A stretch of DNA of 64,000 nt. Source: Ailurus styani. Taxonomy: Eukaryota > Chordata > Mammalia > Carnivora > Ailuridae. Positions 1-9,587 of this stretch are shown in pieces; positions within the stretch are counted from its first letter, which is position 1, and each line of letters opens with the position of its first letter. The notes below the pieces were generated by a model. It did no database searches, was not told the DNA's origin, and saw nothing but the letters and a program-made list of their open reading frames with translations. The position numbers and the translations under genes are program-made. Location: NCBI GenBank assembly GCA_002007465.1, contig LNAC01000103.1, forward strand, positions 1,634,565 to 1,698,564, given 5' to 3'.

Positions 1-460
1 GATCTCTGAAAAGTACACTTCAGATATGTTGTTCCACACTATCAATAATAATAACTTGTATCTAATAAATTCTGATTTACTCTCTGCTTATATTATAAAG
101 ATAATCTATAGGAAGTCTAACAACTATCTGATGATGACTATTTTGTAAGGAATAATTATGTTACTTAAAAAGTTTGTTTTCTAATGATTAAGCCTGGTTT
201 AGACACCTAATAACAGTACAGAGAGATGTATAAAGTGAAAAAGATGTTTCATACTCACATGTCTTGGACAAGGGAGGTACTGCATTCCCAGAGGACCAAA
301 TAGAGGGTACCCCAAACCTCAAAGCAGTTTCCCAAGCTAAATACACACAAACATACAGACAGAGAATGTGCGTAAGAGAGAGCTAAAAAACTGGTAGCCA
401 GCAGGTGCCATTGGGTGTCAGGATGGAATGGCACTGTAGCATATGGTCACACTTTAAATT
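1..460. other. Unassigned AT-rich DNA
   Basis: No coding frame, RNA gene or recognisable repeat was seen before the first SINE. The last 14 bases before the SINE belong to its target site and are listed with it. Confidence 0.6.
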
Positions 461-939
461 AAAGTGTGCTTGTTGGGGCACCTGGGTGGCTCAGTGGGAT
501 AGCCTCTGCCTTCAGCTCAGGTCATGATCTCGGGGTCCTGGGATTGAGCCCCGCATTGGCCTCTCTGCTCAGTGGAGGACCTGCTTCCCCCCCTCTCTCT
601 GCCTGCCTGTCTGCCTACTTGTGATCTCTCTCTCTATGTCAAATAAATAAATAAAATCTAAAAAAAAATCATCTGCATAGCTTTATTTTATTTTATTTTA
701 TTTTTATTTTTTTTAAAAGATTTTATTTATTTATTTTACAGAGAGAGAGAGATCACAAGTAGGCAGAGAGGCAGGCAGAGAGAGAGGAGGAAGCAGACTC
801 CCCGCCCAGCAGGGAGCCCGATGTGGGCCTAGATCCCAGGACCCTGAGATCATGACCTGAGCCGAAAGCAGAGGCTTTAACCCACTGAGCCACTCAGGTG
901 CCCTGCATAGCTTTATTTTTTAAAAAAAGTGTGCTTGTT
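461..939 (+). mobile_element. Mustelid-type CanSINE with 3' transduced tail, interrupted by a second SINE
   Basis: The tRNA-derived SINE body runs 475-668 on the plus strand, with the tRNA-like head, the pyrimidine-rich middle and the AAATAAATAAATAAAATC end. The target-site duplication AAAGTGTGCTTGTT is at 461-474 and again at 926-939. After the first A-run (661-668) there are about 23 bases of non-SINE sequence, then a second A-run (922-928), then the TSD. This order implies a short 3' transduction from the source locus. A later antisense SINE (690-902) landed inside that transduced piece. Confidence 0.9.
690..902 (-). mobile_element. Mustelid-type CanSINE, antisense, nested in the preceding SINE's 3' tail
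   Basis: On the plus strand it reads as a T-rich tail, then ATTTTATTTATTTATTTT, then the GATCACAAGTAGGCAGAG body, ending with the reversed head CCACTCAGGTGCC. The TSD CTGCATAGCTTTATTTT is present at 673-689 and 903-919. It is therefore younger than the SINE whose tail it splits. Confidence 0.93.
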
Positions 940-1129
940 AGTCAACAGGAAGGGGCTATCTTGGAGCAAAATGGAGATGTCATCATGAAGCTTATCTCTT
1001 GGTGCAAATGTTTAATATGTTGAGTGTGAAGCAGTCTCAGAGAAATTAGGTAGAGTCAAAGAAGTGGGCAGTGGAAGGACACTGAGGCAACAAACATTTT
1101 ATCTTTAAATGACAATAACAATTCAAAGC
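940..1129. other. Unassigned DNA
   Basis: Short stretch between the nested SINE pair and the MaLR LTR relic. Nothing recognised. Confidence 0.5.
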
Positions 1130-1560
1130 CTTTATAAATATTGTTAACTTAAAATAAGGTAATATGGTGTGGGCTTTGAATCTAGTGACTGGTGTTCTTT
1201 TTTTTTTTTAAGATTTTATTTATTTATTTGAGACAGAGAGCATACAAGCAGGGGGAGCAGCAGACAGAGGGAGAGGGAGAAGCAGGTTTCTCAAGGAGCA
1301 GGGAGCCCAATGTGGGGCTCAATCCCAGGACCCTGGGATCATGACCTGAGCTGAAGGCAGGGGCTTAACTGACTGAGCCACCCAGTTGCCCCTAGTGACT
1401 GGTGTTCTTATGAGGAAAAAGGCATTTGCACATACAGTGACACCCACATACACTGAGGGAAGATGGGTATGTGAAAAAAGTGGAAGAAATTGTAGGTCTG
1501 CAGCTATAAGCCAAGGAATGTCAAGGATTGCCAGCAATCATCAGAAGCTAAGAAAAGGGA
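1130..1560 (+). mobile_element. MLT1-like MaLR LTR relic, split by a SINE
   Basis: The pieces 1130-1199 and 1410-1560 follow the MaLR LTR consensus as I remember it: a 'TTAACTTAAAATAAGGT' segment, 'GTGACTGGTGTTCTTATGAGG', then 'TATAAGCCAAGGAATGTCAA' and 'CAGAAGCTAAGAAAAGGG'. The two parts become contiguous when the SINE and one TSD copy are removed. The element is diverged and both ends are unclear. The MLT1 subtype is not resolved. Confidence 0.65.
1200..1391 (-). mobile_element. Older CanSINE, antisense, inside the MLT1-like LTR
   Basis: The body has the older carnivore form, with a CAAGCAGGGGGAGCAGCAG middle rather than the mustelid GATCACAAGTAGGCAG form. A perfect 18-base TSD, CTAGTGACTGGTGTTCTT, sits at 1182-1199 and 1392-1409. 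Confidence 0.93.
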
Positions 1561-2865
1561 GAACCAACAGAGGCCTCTACCCAAGAAGTTTAGGGGAATG
1601 TGGGCCTTGCTTGAAGCCATTCTGAGCTGGTGTGCAGGTTTTTTCCAGATCCTGATGAAAAGGGAGTTCCTGGGTTCTGCCTCCAAGTAGATTGAGAGAA
1701 GGCTATTCTTTGAAGGGGGAAGTTCCTCCTGAGCACTCTAGAAGGTTTTAGAAATCCCTGTACAATTACAGAGCAAACCTATGGCTCAGGAGAATCCATT
1801 CACAGCTCCTCGCACTGAGAAGGAAGACACCATGGTAGCCTTCTCAGAATTTCTTCTCAGCACCTACGGCTCCTTGTGTATCCTCATGGTGATTGCTTCC
1901 CCTGAGCCATGGACAGTATGAAGCTTGGAGAAGAAAAAAATGTGAGAGCAAGCCAGACTGCTACTACTCAGCTGGACCTTCTGAAGCACTCTGGCATTAC
2001 TCTGGTATTACTCTGGCAGCTACAGTTTCTTTGGTTTTAAAAAATAAAGTGTAATATTTCAGTATAAAATAATACAGGGAAGAAGAGTCAAGAAGAAACA
2101 TTTGAGTATGACAGTTAAGAACAATTTATACTCCAAAGGATAAGAGAAAAAGTTAAAAATGGTTTGGAATTTAGTTAATTCAGTAAGTAGAAAGGAGTGC
2201 TAATAGAGATAATGTCAAGTTACTCACATTTTCTTGGGTATATAAGAAGAATCATAATTAGGTAAAATTGATTGAGGTGAATTTAAAAAGTAAAATGGAA
2301 ATGGGGACCATGGTACAGGGCCTGTGAGTAAAATCAAGATGCAAGAATGCTGACCACAAAAAGATATTATTAATATGGAAGCTGAAAGTTGATTGATACT
2401 GTTTTTATGCTCATATGGTGTTGAAAATACGAACCAGAGGTGTCTTTGGAAATGTGTTTTCTGTTTGTATGCCATGTTTATTTATAGGAGAAAAAAATGA
2501 CCATAGGCATAGTACAGTTCTGTAAATGAATGTCTCTTATTGAACCATGAAGAATCTTTGAATATCATAGCAAGTCCTTTCTTGAATAGGATACTTAAAG
2601 ACCCATTCATATGCCCATGAACACTTGAAATTGTACTGGACAATTAAGAAGTAATCCTTGACTACTTTGACTTCTACTTTATCATTCAAGGGAATAAGGA
2701 TAGCGATGAAAGTAAAAGAATGTCTGTCAATATATGTAAGTAAATATGTATATTAACAAAATATGTTCAGTGTTCTGTTATAATGTCAAGAAAGTTCAAA
2801 TCTCTTTTGGGGGTCAATTAGGAAATTTTCTCCATGGCAGGGGCAAATTATTTGAACATCTCTCT
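1561..2865. other. Unassigned DNA
   Basis: About 1.3 kb without a recognised repeat or gene. The part near 1561-1700 may be a continuation of the MaLR relic but has diverged too far to call. The short open frames here have no family resemblance I can see. Confidence 0.5.
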
Positions 2866-3015
2866 GTTTGCTTGTTTTCAGTCTGTCTGTTCTTCTGGAT
2901 TCTTTAAGTGCAGAGGCCATGCTGTCTCTGTCTGTCTTTGTATACTCAGTGCATAGAACAACCTGTCAGATAGCTATTAAGTCAGTAATTATAGTGGAGG
3001 TAGATGAATCAATCT
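2866..3015 (+). mobile_element. L2 LINE 3'-end relic
   Basis: The order 'GTCTGTCTGTTCTTCTGGATT', 'GCAGAGGCCATGCTGTCT', 'ACTCAGTGCATAGAACAACC' and a terminal 'GATGAATCAA' follows the L2 3' end (stop-to-tail region ending in TGAA repeats). It is heavily diverged and boundaries are approximate. Confidence 0.55.
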
Positions 3016-3393
3016 AAAAGAAATCAATAGTATGTTGGAATGAGGCCTCCCATGATTTCTATTTTTTTTTAAGTTTTTATCACTAACTTCTGATGCCAGA
3101 ATCAATTGAAGTTTTTATTACTATGTACCATGATTATAGCAGTAAGTCCTCTTAGTGTTATTTCTCTCTCTTATCCCCTAGAGAGTAGCTGTTTTTATTG
3201 CATATAGCATAAAATTTTAAAAAATTTATGGTGATAAGCCATTACAATCTACTACATTACACATGTCCTAATATATTTCACACTACATTTTACCTAATTC
3301 CCTTAATTCTAACCAAATTGCTTTTCTCATTTTCCCTATTCAAAGCCACATATATTTATTTCTCCAGAGCATTTTTTCACAACATTCTGTAGT

Positions 3394-3428
3394 GTTTTTG
3401 TTTGTTTGTTTTGTTTTGTTTTGTTTTT
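3394..3428. repeat. (TTTG)n/(TTTTG)n simple repeat
   Basis: A run of GTTT and GTTTT units. Confidence 0.9.
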
Positions 3429-3440
3429 TAAATTGTGTTT

Positions 3441-3650
3441 GTTTTTTCACTCATCAGAATTCTTCCTGTCTGTCAAGACCTGGTTAAGGACTTACTTCCA
3501 AAAAAACCTTCCCAAGCATGCTCTAGTGGTCAGTTCTCAAACTTCTCACATTCTCCAAATTTCTCTAGCCCCTGTAGCTTATATGCTGCATTGGATAATT
3601 GTTCATCTCTTTAAGTACAGAGACTATATCCTCCACCAAAATATTATCAA
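3441..3650 (+). mobile_element. L2-like relic
   Basis: Segments resembling '...CTTCCCAAGCATGCTCTAG' and 'TCTTTAAGTACAGAGACTATAT' match the general layout of L2 3' sequence upstream of its tail. The similarity is weak and remembered, not aligned. Confidence 0.4.
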
Positions 3651-3663
3651 TATAAGTAAGGGA

Positions 3664-3685
3664 GATAGATAGATAGATATGTATG

Positions 3686-3718
<33 letters not shown>

Positions 3719-3747
3719 TATATATATAGATATATATATATAACATA
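3664..3747. repeat. (GATA)n/(TG)n/(TA)n compound microsatellite with hairpin
   Basis: GATA units pass into GTAT, GTGT and TA units. At 3714-3728 and 3733-3747 two 15-base arms (TATGTTATATATATA and its reverse complement) flank a 4-base spacer. Confidence 0.95.
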
Positions 3748-3780
3748 AAGACTCAATGATTTATTTAAAGTGATAGTTTT

Positions 3781-3990
3781 GGGGCAACTGGGTGTCTTAG
3801 TTGGTTAAATGGCCAACTCTGGATTTCAGCTCAGGTCATGATCTCAGGGTGGTAAGATTGAGCCCCCATCAGGTTCTATGCTCAGAGGGGAGTTGGAGCC
3901 TGCTAGGGATTCTCTCCCTCTCCCTCTGCTCCTCCCCCTGCTTGGGTGCTCTCTCTCTCAAATAAATAAATAAATCTTTAAAAAAATAAA
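3781..3990 (+). mobile_element. Older CanSINE
   Basis: Starts GGGGCAACTGGGTGTCTTAG and ends AAATAAATAAATAAATC plus an A-tail, with a CTGCTCCTCCCCCTGCTTG middle typical of older carnivore copies. No clear TSD survives. Confidence 0.9.
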
Positions 3991-4823
3991 ATGATTGTAT
4001 TGAACTGCTCAAGTGCCATATCACGAATGAAATAAATTTGAGAATCAGAGAAACAAAAGGGTTTAAAGCACTATTCCACACATTAGAGTCAACAAAGGAA
4101 TTGTAATCAATGTTAAATAACTTGCATAGCATCCAGTTCTGAATGTCAGTTCTCGGAGAGTGAAGTTGATTCTGACACTATTTGATTCCTTCCAGTGACC
4201 ATGTAAAGGAATATGTGTTCTGCTTGTCCCCCCCCCCCTTTTTTTTCCATCTCACTTAGTTCTCTCTCTTCCACTTAAGGGAGAAGAGACCTGTCAAGGT
4301 GACAGAATTTATAGTGACGATTAAAAGCAGTATATTGGAAAAATCCTAGGAAGGTCCTATTTCCTTCCATGCACAAGGACATGTTCTTATGTCTTGATAC
4401 TTGAATCATTGAGTTAACAATTTTGAAACTTAGGTGTGCTATGATACATAGAGTATGGCAGAGAGACAGAGAGGGAGAGAATTTATATTATTATAATTTA
4501 TGAAGAATGTATTTTGAAAAAATTCTTTGAAATATGGTTTTGTTTTGTTTTTTTTTTTGAGAAATCCTAGACCTTCATTTTTGATACTCAGTTAGGCAAG
4601 GTATAAGAGCAGCTGAAATGCTTTTTCTTCAGAAATTAAGTGATTTTCTTAATAGAGGATGTTCAAAGCCAAAATCACTTGACTGGTAGGGATACTGGAC
4701 TTTTGCAAAAACTGAATTATTTTGCAATAGTAAGTACATTAAGGATTTTATAACAAAATGGACCTTGTATATTAAAATTACTCTAAGACTATTAAATCCC
4801 TATAGACTATATTGTTCTTTTCT
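3991..4823. other. Unassigned DNA with a C/T homopolymer block
   Basis: Nothing recognised apart from a C11 T8 block at 4228-4246 and a short GAGA-rich patch near 4460-4480. Confidence 0.5.
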
Positions 4824-4936
4824 TTTTTTAATATTTATTATTTATTATTACTGTTATTATTTGCTCCAGGGTACAGGTCTGTGAATCATCAGGCTTACAC
4901 CTTTCACAGCACTCGCCATAGCACAAACCCTCCCCT
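4824..4936 (-). mobile_element. Carnivore LINE-1 3' UTR end fragment, antisense
   Basis: A T-rich, ATTATT-containing start followed by 'GGTACAGGTCTGTGAATCAT' and 'CACAGCACTCGCCATAGCAC' is the reverse of the carnivore L1 3' terminus. Only about 110 bases are present, so this is an extreme 5'-truncated insertion. Confidence 0.75.
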
Positions 4937-5230
4937 GAATTATGTTTTAATTTTTTAAGTGCATCATTAGGTAAATAGTTTATCTAAAAAAGTTCAAAGG
5001 TCTTGCACGAACATTTTGCATGTAAAGTCAGGGGCTTTAGGTTGCATCGATAATTTGCTGTGAAATTCCTAGAGCTAAAATTTGAATTTTTAATTTGATG
5101 AAACAGCTTCAAATATCATGCAACTCTAAAACCTACCCTTAACAAATACCTTTTGGGGGAAAACAAAAATAACTTTTTGGACAAGACATATGAGATTTCT
5201 TGTCACACATAAAGATTAAGATGTCTTTAA

Positions 5231-5435
5231 AAGTTTTATTTTTATTGATTTATTTGAGAGAGAGAGAGATGGAGAATGAGAAAGACCACAAGCAGGGGGA
5301 GTAGCAGAGGGAGAGAGGGAGAAATAGGCTCCCTGCTAAGAAGGGAGCCTGATGTGGCACTCCATCCCCAGAACCTCGGGATCATGACCTGAGCCAAAGG
5401 CAGACGCTTAACCAACTGAGCCACCCAGGTGCCCT
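5231..5435 (-). mobile_element. Older CanSINE, antisense
   Basis: T-rich and ATTTATTTGAGAGAGAG start, CACAAGCAGGGGGAGTAGC middle and reversed head GAGCCACCCAGGTGCC. Perfect 17-base TSD GATTAAGATGTCTTTAA at 5214-5230 and 5436-5452. Confidence 0.95.
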
Positions 5436-5714
5436 GATTAAGATGTCTTTAATTCTACTAAAAGGCTTAAAGTAAAGATTTATTTCCCTTGTCTCTGGAT
5501 GTGTCTAGTAAGAAGTTGCTCATGTCAAAGACGTTGCTATCTGTGTTCTAGTATTTTAATGCTTTCCTGTCTCACATTTAGATGGTTTTGTCTCACTTTT
5601 AGATCTTTTATCCATTTGAATTTATGTTTGTGTATGGTGTAAGAAAGTGTTCCAGTTTCATTCTTCTGCATGTTGCTGTCCAGTTTTCCCAACACCATTT
5701 GTTGAAGGGACTGT

Positions 5715-5936
5715 TTTCTTTTTCTTTTTTCTTTTCTTTTCAAGATTTTATTTATTTATTTGAGACAGAGAGCAAGAGAGCACAAGCGGTGAGGAGGGTC
5801 AGAGGGAGAGAGAAAAGCAGATTCCCCGCTGAGCAGGGAGCCCCGTGTGGGGCTTGATCCCTGGACCTTGAGATCATGTCCTGAGCCAAGGGCAGACATT
5901 TAACCAACCGAGCCAACCAGTTACCCAGAGACTGTA
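5715..5936 (-). mobile_element. CanSINE, antisense, inside LINE-1 ORF2
   Basis: A long pyrimidine-rich tail (TTTCTTTTTC...) leads into AAGATTTTATTTATTTATTTGA, with the reversed head ending near 5936. An imperfect TSD flanks it: AGGGACTGT at 5706-5714 and AGAGACTGT at 5937-5945. The host L1 reading continues on both sides. Confidence 0.85.
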
Positions 5937-6275
5937 TTTCCATTGGATGTTATTTCCTGCTTTGTCAAAAATTAGTTGGTCAACTAGTTGTGGGTCCATT
6001 TCTGGGTATTCTGTTCTGTTCCACTCATCTATTTGTCTGTTTTTGTGCCAGTACCAACCCATCTTGATGACTACAGCTTTGAAAGTTGGCCTGAAGTCCA
6101 GAATTGTGATGCCTCCATCTTTGCTTTGCTTTTTCAAGAATGCTTTGAGCGTTTGGGGTCTTTTGTTGTCCCATACAAATTTTAGGATTGTTTGTTCTAG
6201 TTCTGTGAAAAATGCTGGTGGTATTTTGATAAGGATTGCATTAAATGTGTAGATTGCTTTCAGTTGTATAGACAT
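5937..6275 (-). pseudogene. LINE-1 ORF2 C-terminal fragment
   Basis: The minus-strand frame gives ORF2p C-terminal sequence, with [20 protein letters not shown] and later [23 protein letters not shown] and IFDKAGNNIQWK blocks. These lie downstream of the reverse transcriptase domain. The fragment is cut on the 5' side by the nested L1 at 6291 and on the 3' side by the SINE at 5936. It is a relic with no expected function. Confidence 0.85.
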
Positions 6276-6290
6276 TGTAAAAATATTTGT

Positions 6291-6774
6291 GTGGAGGTTC
6301 CTCAGAGAGTTAAAATAGAATTACACACAACCCAGCAATTGCACTACTAGGTATTTACCCAAAGGATACAAAAACACTGATTCAGAGGGATACATGTACC
6401 CCAATATTTACATCAGCATTCACAACAACAGCCAAATTATGAAAAGATCCCAAATGCCCATCAACTGATGAATAAAGAAGATGTAGCGTATACACACAAT
6501 GGACAATCAAAAAGAATGAAATCTTGTAATATGCAACAATAAGAACAGAACTAGAGTGTATTATGCTGAGTGAAATAAGTCAGAGAAAGAGAAATACCAT
6601 ATGACTTTACTCATATGTAGAATTTAAGAAATGAAACAAATGAACATGGGGAAAAAAGAGAGGCAAACCATAAAACAGACTTACAGAAGAAACAGGGTTG
6701 CTAGAGGGGAGATGGGCAGTGGATGGGCTAAATGGGTGATGGGTATTAAGTAAGGCAATCGTGGTGATGAATAC
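6291..6774 (+). mobile_element. LINE-1 3'-region fragment, sense, nested in antisense LINE-1
   Basis: This piece runs from ORF2 end sequence (GAGGTTCCTCAGAGAG, CCCAGCAATTGCACTACTAG) into 3' UTR. It lies opposite to the host L1. An 11-base direct repeat, AAAATATTTGT, flanks it at 6280-6290 and 6775-6785, and deleting the insert rejoins host ORF2. It stops about 100 bases short of the usual L1 3' terminus and has no A-tail. Confidence 0.85.
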
Positions 6775-6785
6775 AAAATATTTGT

Positions 6786-7493
6786 TCTTCCAATCCATGA
6801 GCATAGAATATTTTCCTATTTTGTTGTGTCATTGTCAGTCTCTTTCATAAGTATTCCACAGTTTTCAGAGTACAGATCTTTTACGTCCTTGGTGAGATTT
6901 ATTCCTAGGTATCTTATGGTTTTTGGTGCAGTTGTAACTGGGACTGATTCCTTAATTTCTCTTTCTGCTTGTTCATTATTGCTGTATAAAAATGCAACAG
7001 ATTTCTATATGTTGATGCTGTATCCTGCCATTCTACTGAATTTGTGTATCAGTTCTAGCAATTTTTTGGTGGAGTTTTTTGGGTTTTCTATATAGAGTAT
7101 CATTTTATCTGTGAATGGTGACAGTTTGAGTATTGCTTGCTGATTTGGAAGCCTTTTCTTTCTTTTTGTTGTCTTATTGCTGAGGCTAAGACTTCCAGTA
7201 CTATGTTAAATAATGGTGGTGAGGATGGACATCCCTGTGTTGTTGCTGATGGTAGAGGAAAAGCTCTTAGTTTTTCCTGTTTAAGGATTATATTAGCTGT
7301 AGATCTTTCATATATGACCTTTATGATGTTGAGATATATTCCCTCTGTCCCTACCTTGTTGAGGATTTTATCAAGAATGGGTGCTGTACTTTGTCAAATA
7401 CTTTTTCTACATCTATAGAGAAGATAATATGGTTCTAATCCTTTCTTTTATTAATGTGGTATATCACATTTATTGATTTTATTAAATCACCTT
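6786..7493 (-). pseudogene. LINE-1 ORF2 reverse-transcriptase region fragment
   Basis: Reverse-complement L1 ORF2 reading continues here, for example TTTATTCCTAGGTATCTTAT and GGTGAGGATGGACATCCCTG on the plus strand, which are conserved antisense landmarks of the ORF2 reverse-transcriptase region. Several stops and frame changes are present. The block ends exactly at the solo LTR. Confidence 0.8.
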
Positions 7494-7961
7494 TGGTCGG
7501 GTTTGGGCAGCAAACCCTGAGACGGCAAATAAAAAGATTACTCCAGACACATTATTAGGAGAAAGGAAAGACCTGGGGACCAGACACTCTAGTGGCGAAC
7601 GGCCTTGAGCCAAGCTTTGTCTCCACTTTTATTGGGGTCTTACCGATACACCAAGTGCAAGCACAAAACAAGGAGGAATGTGTCACCTTAATGGTCAAGG
7701 CAGCAATATATGAGGCAGCCTGTGATAAGGGCAAGGAGTTTGTGAAGTACGTGACCACCACAGATGCCTGTTTTTCTTCAAAATTTAAACATTTACTCCC
7801 TAGATGAGAACCTCGAGCCTCTGTAAGAATCTGGCCACTTTCAGCCAAGAAACTTCAAGGGAGGCCCAGTGTTCCAGGCACTCCTTTGCTTTTGAATTAG
7901 TCCCATCAGGCTGGCATATACAAGTCAGATTTTGTCTATCCAGGCACTGTGAATTCCCACA
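7494..7961 (-). mobile_element. Solo retroviral LTR, antisense, inserted in LINE-1
   Basis: A 468-base block interrupts L1 ORF2. On the minus strand it begins TGTGGGAATT and ends CCCGACCA, the TG...CA form of an LTR. A minus-strand AATAAA (plus 7628-7633) lies about 135 bases from the 3' end, as expected for the R/U5 region. Flanking 4-mers CCTT (7490-7493) and ACTT (7962-7965) differ by one base, consistent with an aged 4-bp TSD as in ERV1 (gammaretrovirus-like) elements. No internal viral genes are present. The family was not identified. Confidence 0.75.
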
Positions 7962-7965
7962 ACTT

Positions 7966-8606
7966 TTGCAACCCAGGAATAAATCCCACTTGGTCATTGT
8001 GAATAAGTCTTTTAGTGTACTGTTGGTTTTGGTTTGCTAGTATTTTGTTGAAAATTTTTGCATCCATGTTCATTAAGGTTATTGGCCTGAAGTTATCTTT
8101 TTTAATGGGATCTTTTGGTATTAGAATTAAAGTAATGCTGGCCTTGTAGAATGAGTTTTGAAGTATTGCTGTCATTTCTATTTTTTCGAACAGTTTGAGA
8201 AGAATAGGTGTTAACTCTTCTTTTAATGTTTGGTAGAGTTTCCTGGAATGCCATCTGGCCCTGGACTTTTGTTTGTTCAGAGGTTTTGATTACTGATTCA
8301 ATCTCTTTGCTAGTTAACCATCTGTTCAAGTTTTCTAATTTTTCCTGTTTCAGTTTTGATAGTTTATATGTTTCTAGGACTATATCCATTTCTTCCAGAA
8401 TGTCCAATTTGTTGGCATATAATTTTTCATAATATTCTCTGATAATTGTATTTCTGTGATGTTGGTTATGATCTCTCCTCTCTCATTTGTGATTTTATTT
8501 ATTTGTTTTCCCTTCATATGCTGGCGTTAGGTTTCATTTGTTGATCTTTTTCTAGCTCCTGTAGGTGTAAGTTTCAGGTTGTATATTTGAGACTCTTCTT
8601 GCTTCT
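7966..8606 (-). pseudogene. LINE-1 ORF2 fragment between solo LTR and SINE
   Basis: The L1 reading resumes with CAACCCAGGAATAAATCCCA and continues past GCATCCATGTTCATTAAGG on the plus strand. The minus-strand frame 8102-8407 shows [12 protein letters not shown] and [10 protein letters not shown] blocks from ORF2 between endonuclease and reverse transcriptase, and 7936-8175 shows a SITLILIPK...[19 protein letters not shown] reverse-transcriptase block with shifted frame. It is interrupted, not functional. Confidence 0.82.
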
Positions 8607-8800
8607 CTTTTTTAAATAAAGATTTTGCTTATTAGAGAGAGAGAGTGAGTTTGAACATAAGCAGGGGAAATGCAGAAAGAGAGGGAGAAGCAGGCTGCCT
8701 GCAGAGCAAGAAGCCCAAAACAGCACTCAATCCCAGGACCCTGAAATCGTGGCCTGAGCCAAAGGCAGACGCTTAACTGATTGAGCTACCCAGGTGCTCT
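8607..8800 (-). mobile_element. Older CanSINE, antisense, inside LINE-1 ORF2
   Basis: Starts TAAATAAAGATTTTGCTTATT and ends GAGCTACCCAGGTGCTCT. Both flanks contain CTTCTTGC (left near 8593-8601, right near 8804-8812), the remains of an imperfect TSD. The L1 sequence continues on both sides. Confidence 0.85.
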
Positions 8801-9358
8801 GAAACTTCTTGCATCTTGATGGCCTGTATTACTATATACTTCCCTCTTATAACTGCTTTTGCTGCATCTCAAAGGTTTTGGACCATAGTGTTTTCGTTTT
8901 CATGTTTTTAATTTTTTTTAAATTTCCTGAATGACCTATTCATTCTTTAGTAGGATGTTCTTTAACTTCTGTGTTTTTGTGGTCTTTCCAAATTTTTTCT
9001 TGTGGTTGACTTCAAGTTTATTAGTGTTATGGTCAGAAAATACACATGGTATGATCTCATTCTTTTTGTACTTGTTGAGACCTGATTTCTGATCCTGTAT
9101 GTGATCTCTTTTGGAGAATGTCCCATGTGTACTGAAAAAGAATGTTTATTCTGCTGTGTTAGGATGAAATGTTCTGAATCTCTCTATTAAGTCCATCTGG
9201 TCCAATGTGTCATTCAAAGCCATTCTTTCCTTGTTGATTTTTTCTTTAGATGATCTATTGCTATAATTTGTGTGTTAAAATCCCATACTATTATTTTATA
9301 TTTATCAATGAGTTTCTTTTTGTTTGTTATTAATTATTTTAGATATTTGGGTGCCTAA
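8801..9358 (-). pseudogene. LINE-1 ORF2 endonuclease-side fragment
   Basis: Plus-strand landmarks such as AAGAATGTTTATTCTGCTGT, TTAAGTCCATCTGGTCCAAT and a terminal AGATATTTGGGTGCCTAAG match the reverse of L1 ORF2 around the endonuclease and its linker. The reading breaks at about 9358, where ORF2 sequence stops. Confidence 0.75.
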
Positions 9359-9375
9359 GAACCAGAGCAGTGGGC

Positions 9376-9406
9376 GTTTTTGTTTGTTTGTTTGTTTGTT
9401 CGTTTC
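9376..9406. repeat. (GTTT)n simple repeat at the LINE-1 internal breakpoint
   Basis: A GTTT run lies between the ORF2 and ORF1 parts of the antisense L1. Confidence 0.85.
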
Positions 9407-9428
9407 CAGCTTAGCTAGTTTTTAGATC

Positions 9429-9587
9429 TTATATTTTTGTGGTAAGGGACGTGCTGGTGTCTTCTGTGTGCTGCTCAATCCCAGCTAGGATCCTTATGAT
9501 TATTGTTTTAAATTCTGGATCAGTCATATTACTTATATGAGTAGATCCCTGGCCTTTCTTTTGGGATGAATTCCTCTGTCTTGGCAT
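9429..9587 (-). pseudogene. LINE-1 ORF1 N-terminal fragment
   Basis: A 52-codon minus-strand frame starts at the ATG at 9587-9585 with MPRQRNSSQKKGQ, the N-terminus I recall for carnivore L1 ORF1p, and includes SNMTDPEFK and RILAGIEQHTEDT. It runs into TAA at 9431-9429. The coiled-coil, RRM and C-terminal domains are absent, so this is only the head of the RNA-binding protein. Too short to appear among longer frames, but the start context and sequence are clear. Confidence 0.78.

Noticed and set aside
475..560. tRNA gene-like heads of the SINEs
   Set aside because: The heads keep polymerase III box-like words but cannot fold as a complete tRNA and are parts of SINEs.
5874..6275. 133-codon minus-strand frame as a cellular gene
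   Set aside because: It is L1 ORF2 C-terminal sequence plus part of the SINE at its end.
7555..7848. Frames in 7494-7961 as viral gene remnants
   Set aside because: The block has LTR ends and a polyadenylation signal and no gag, pol or env resemblance. The frames are incidental.
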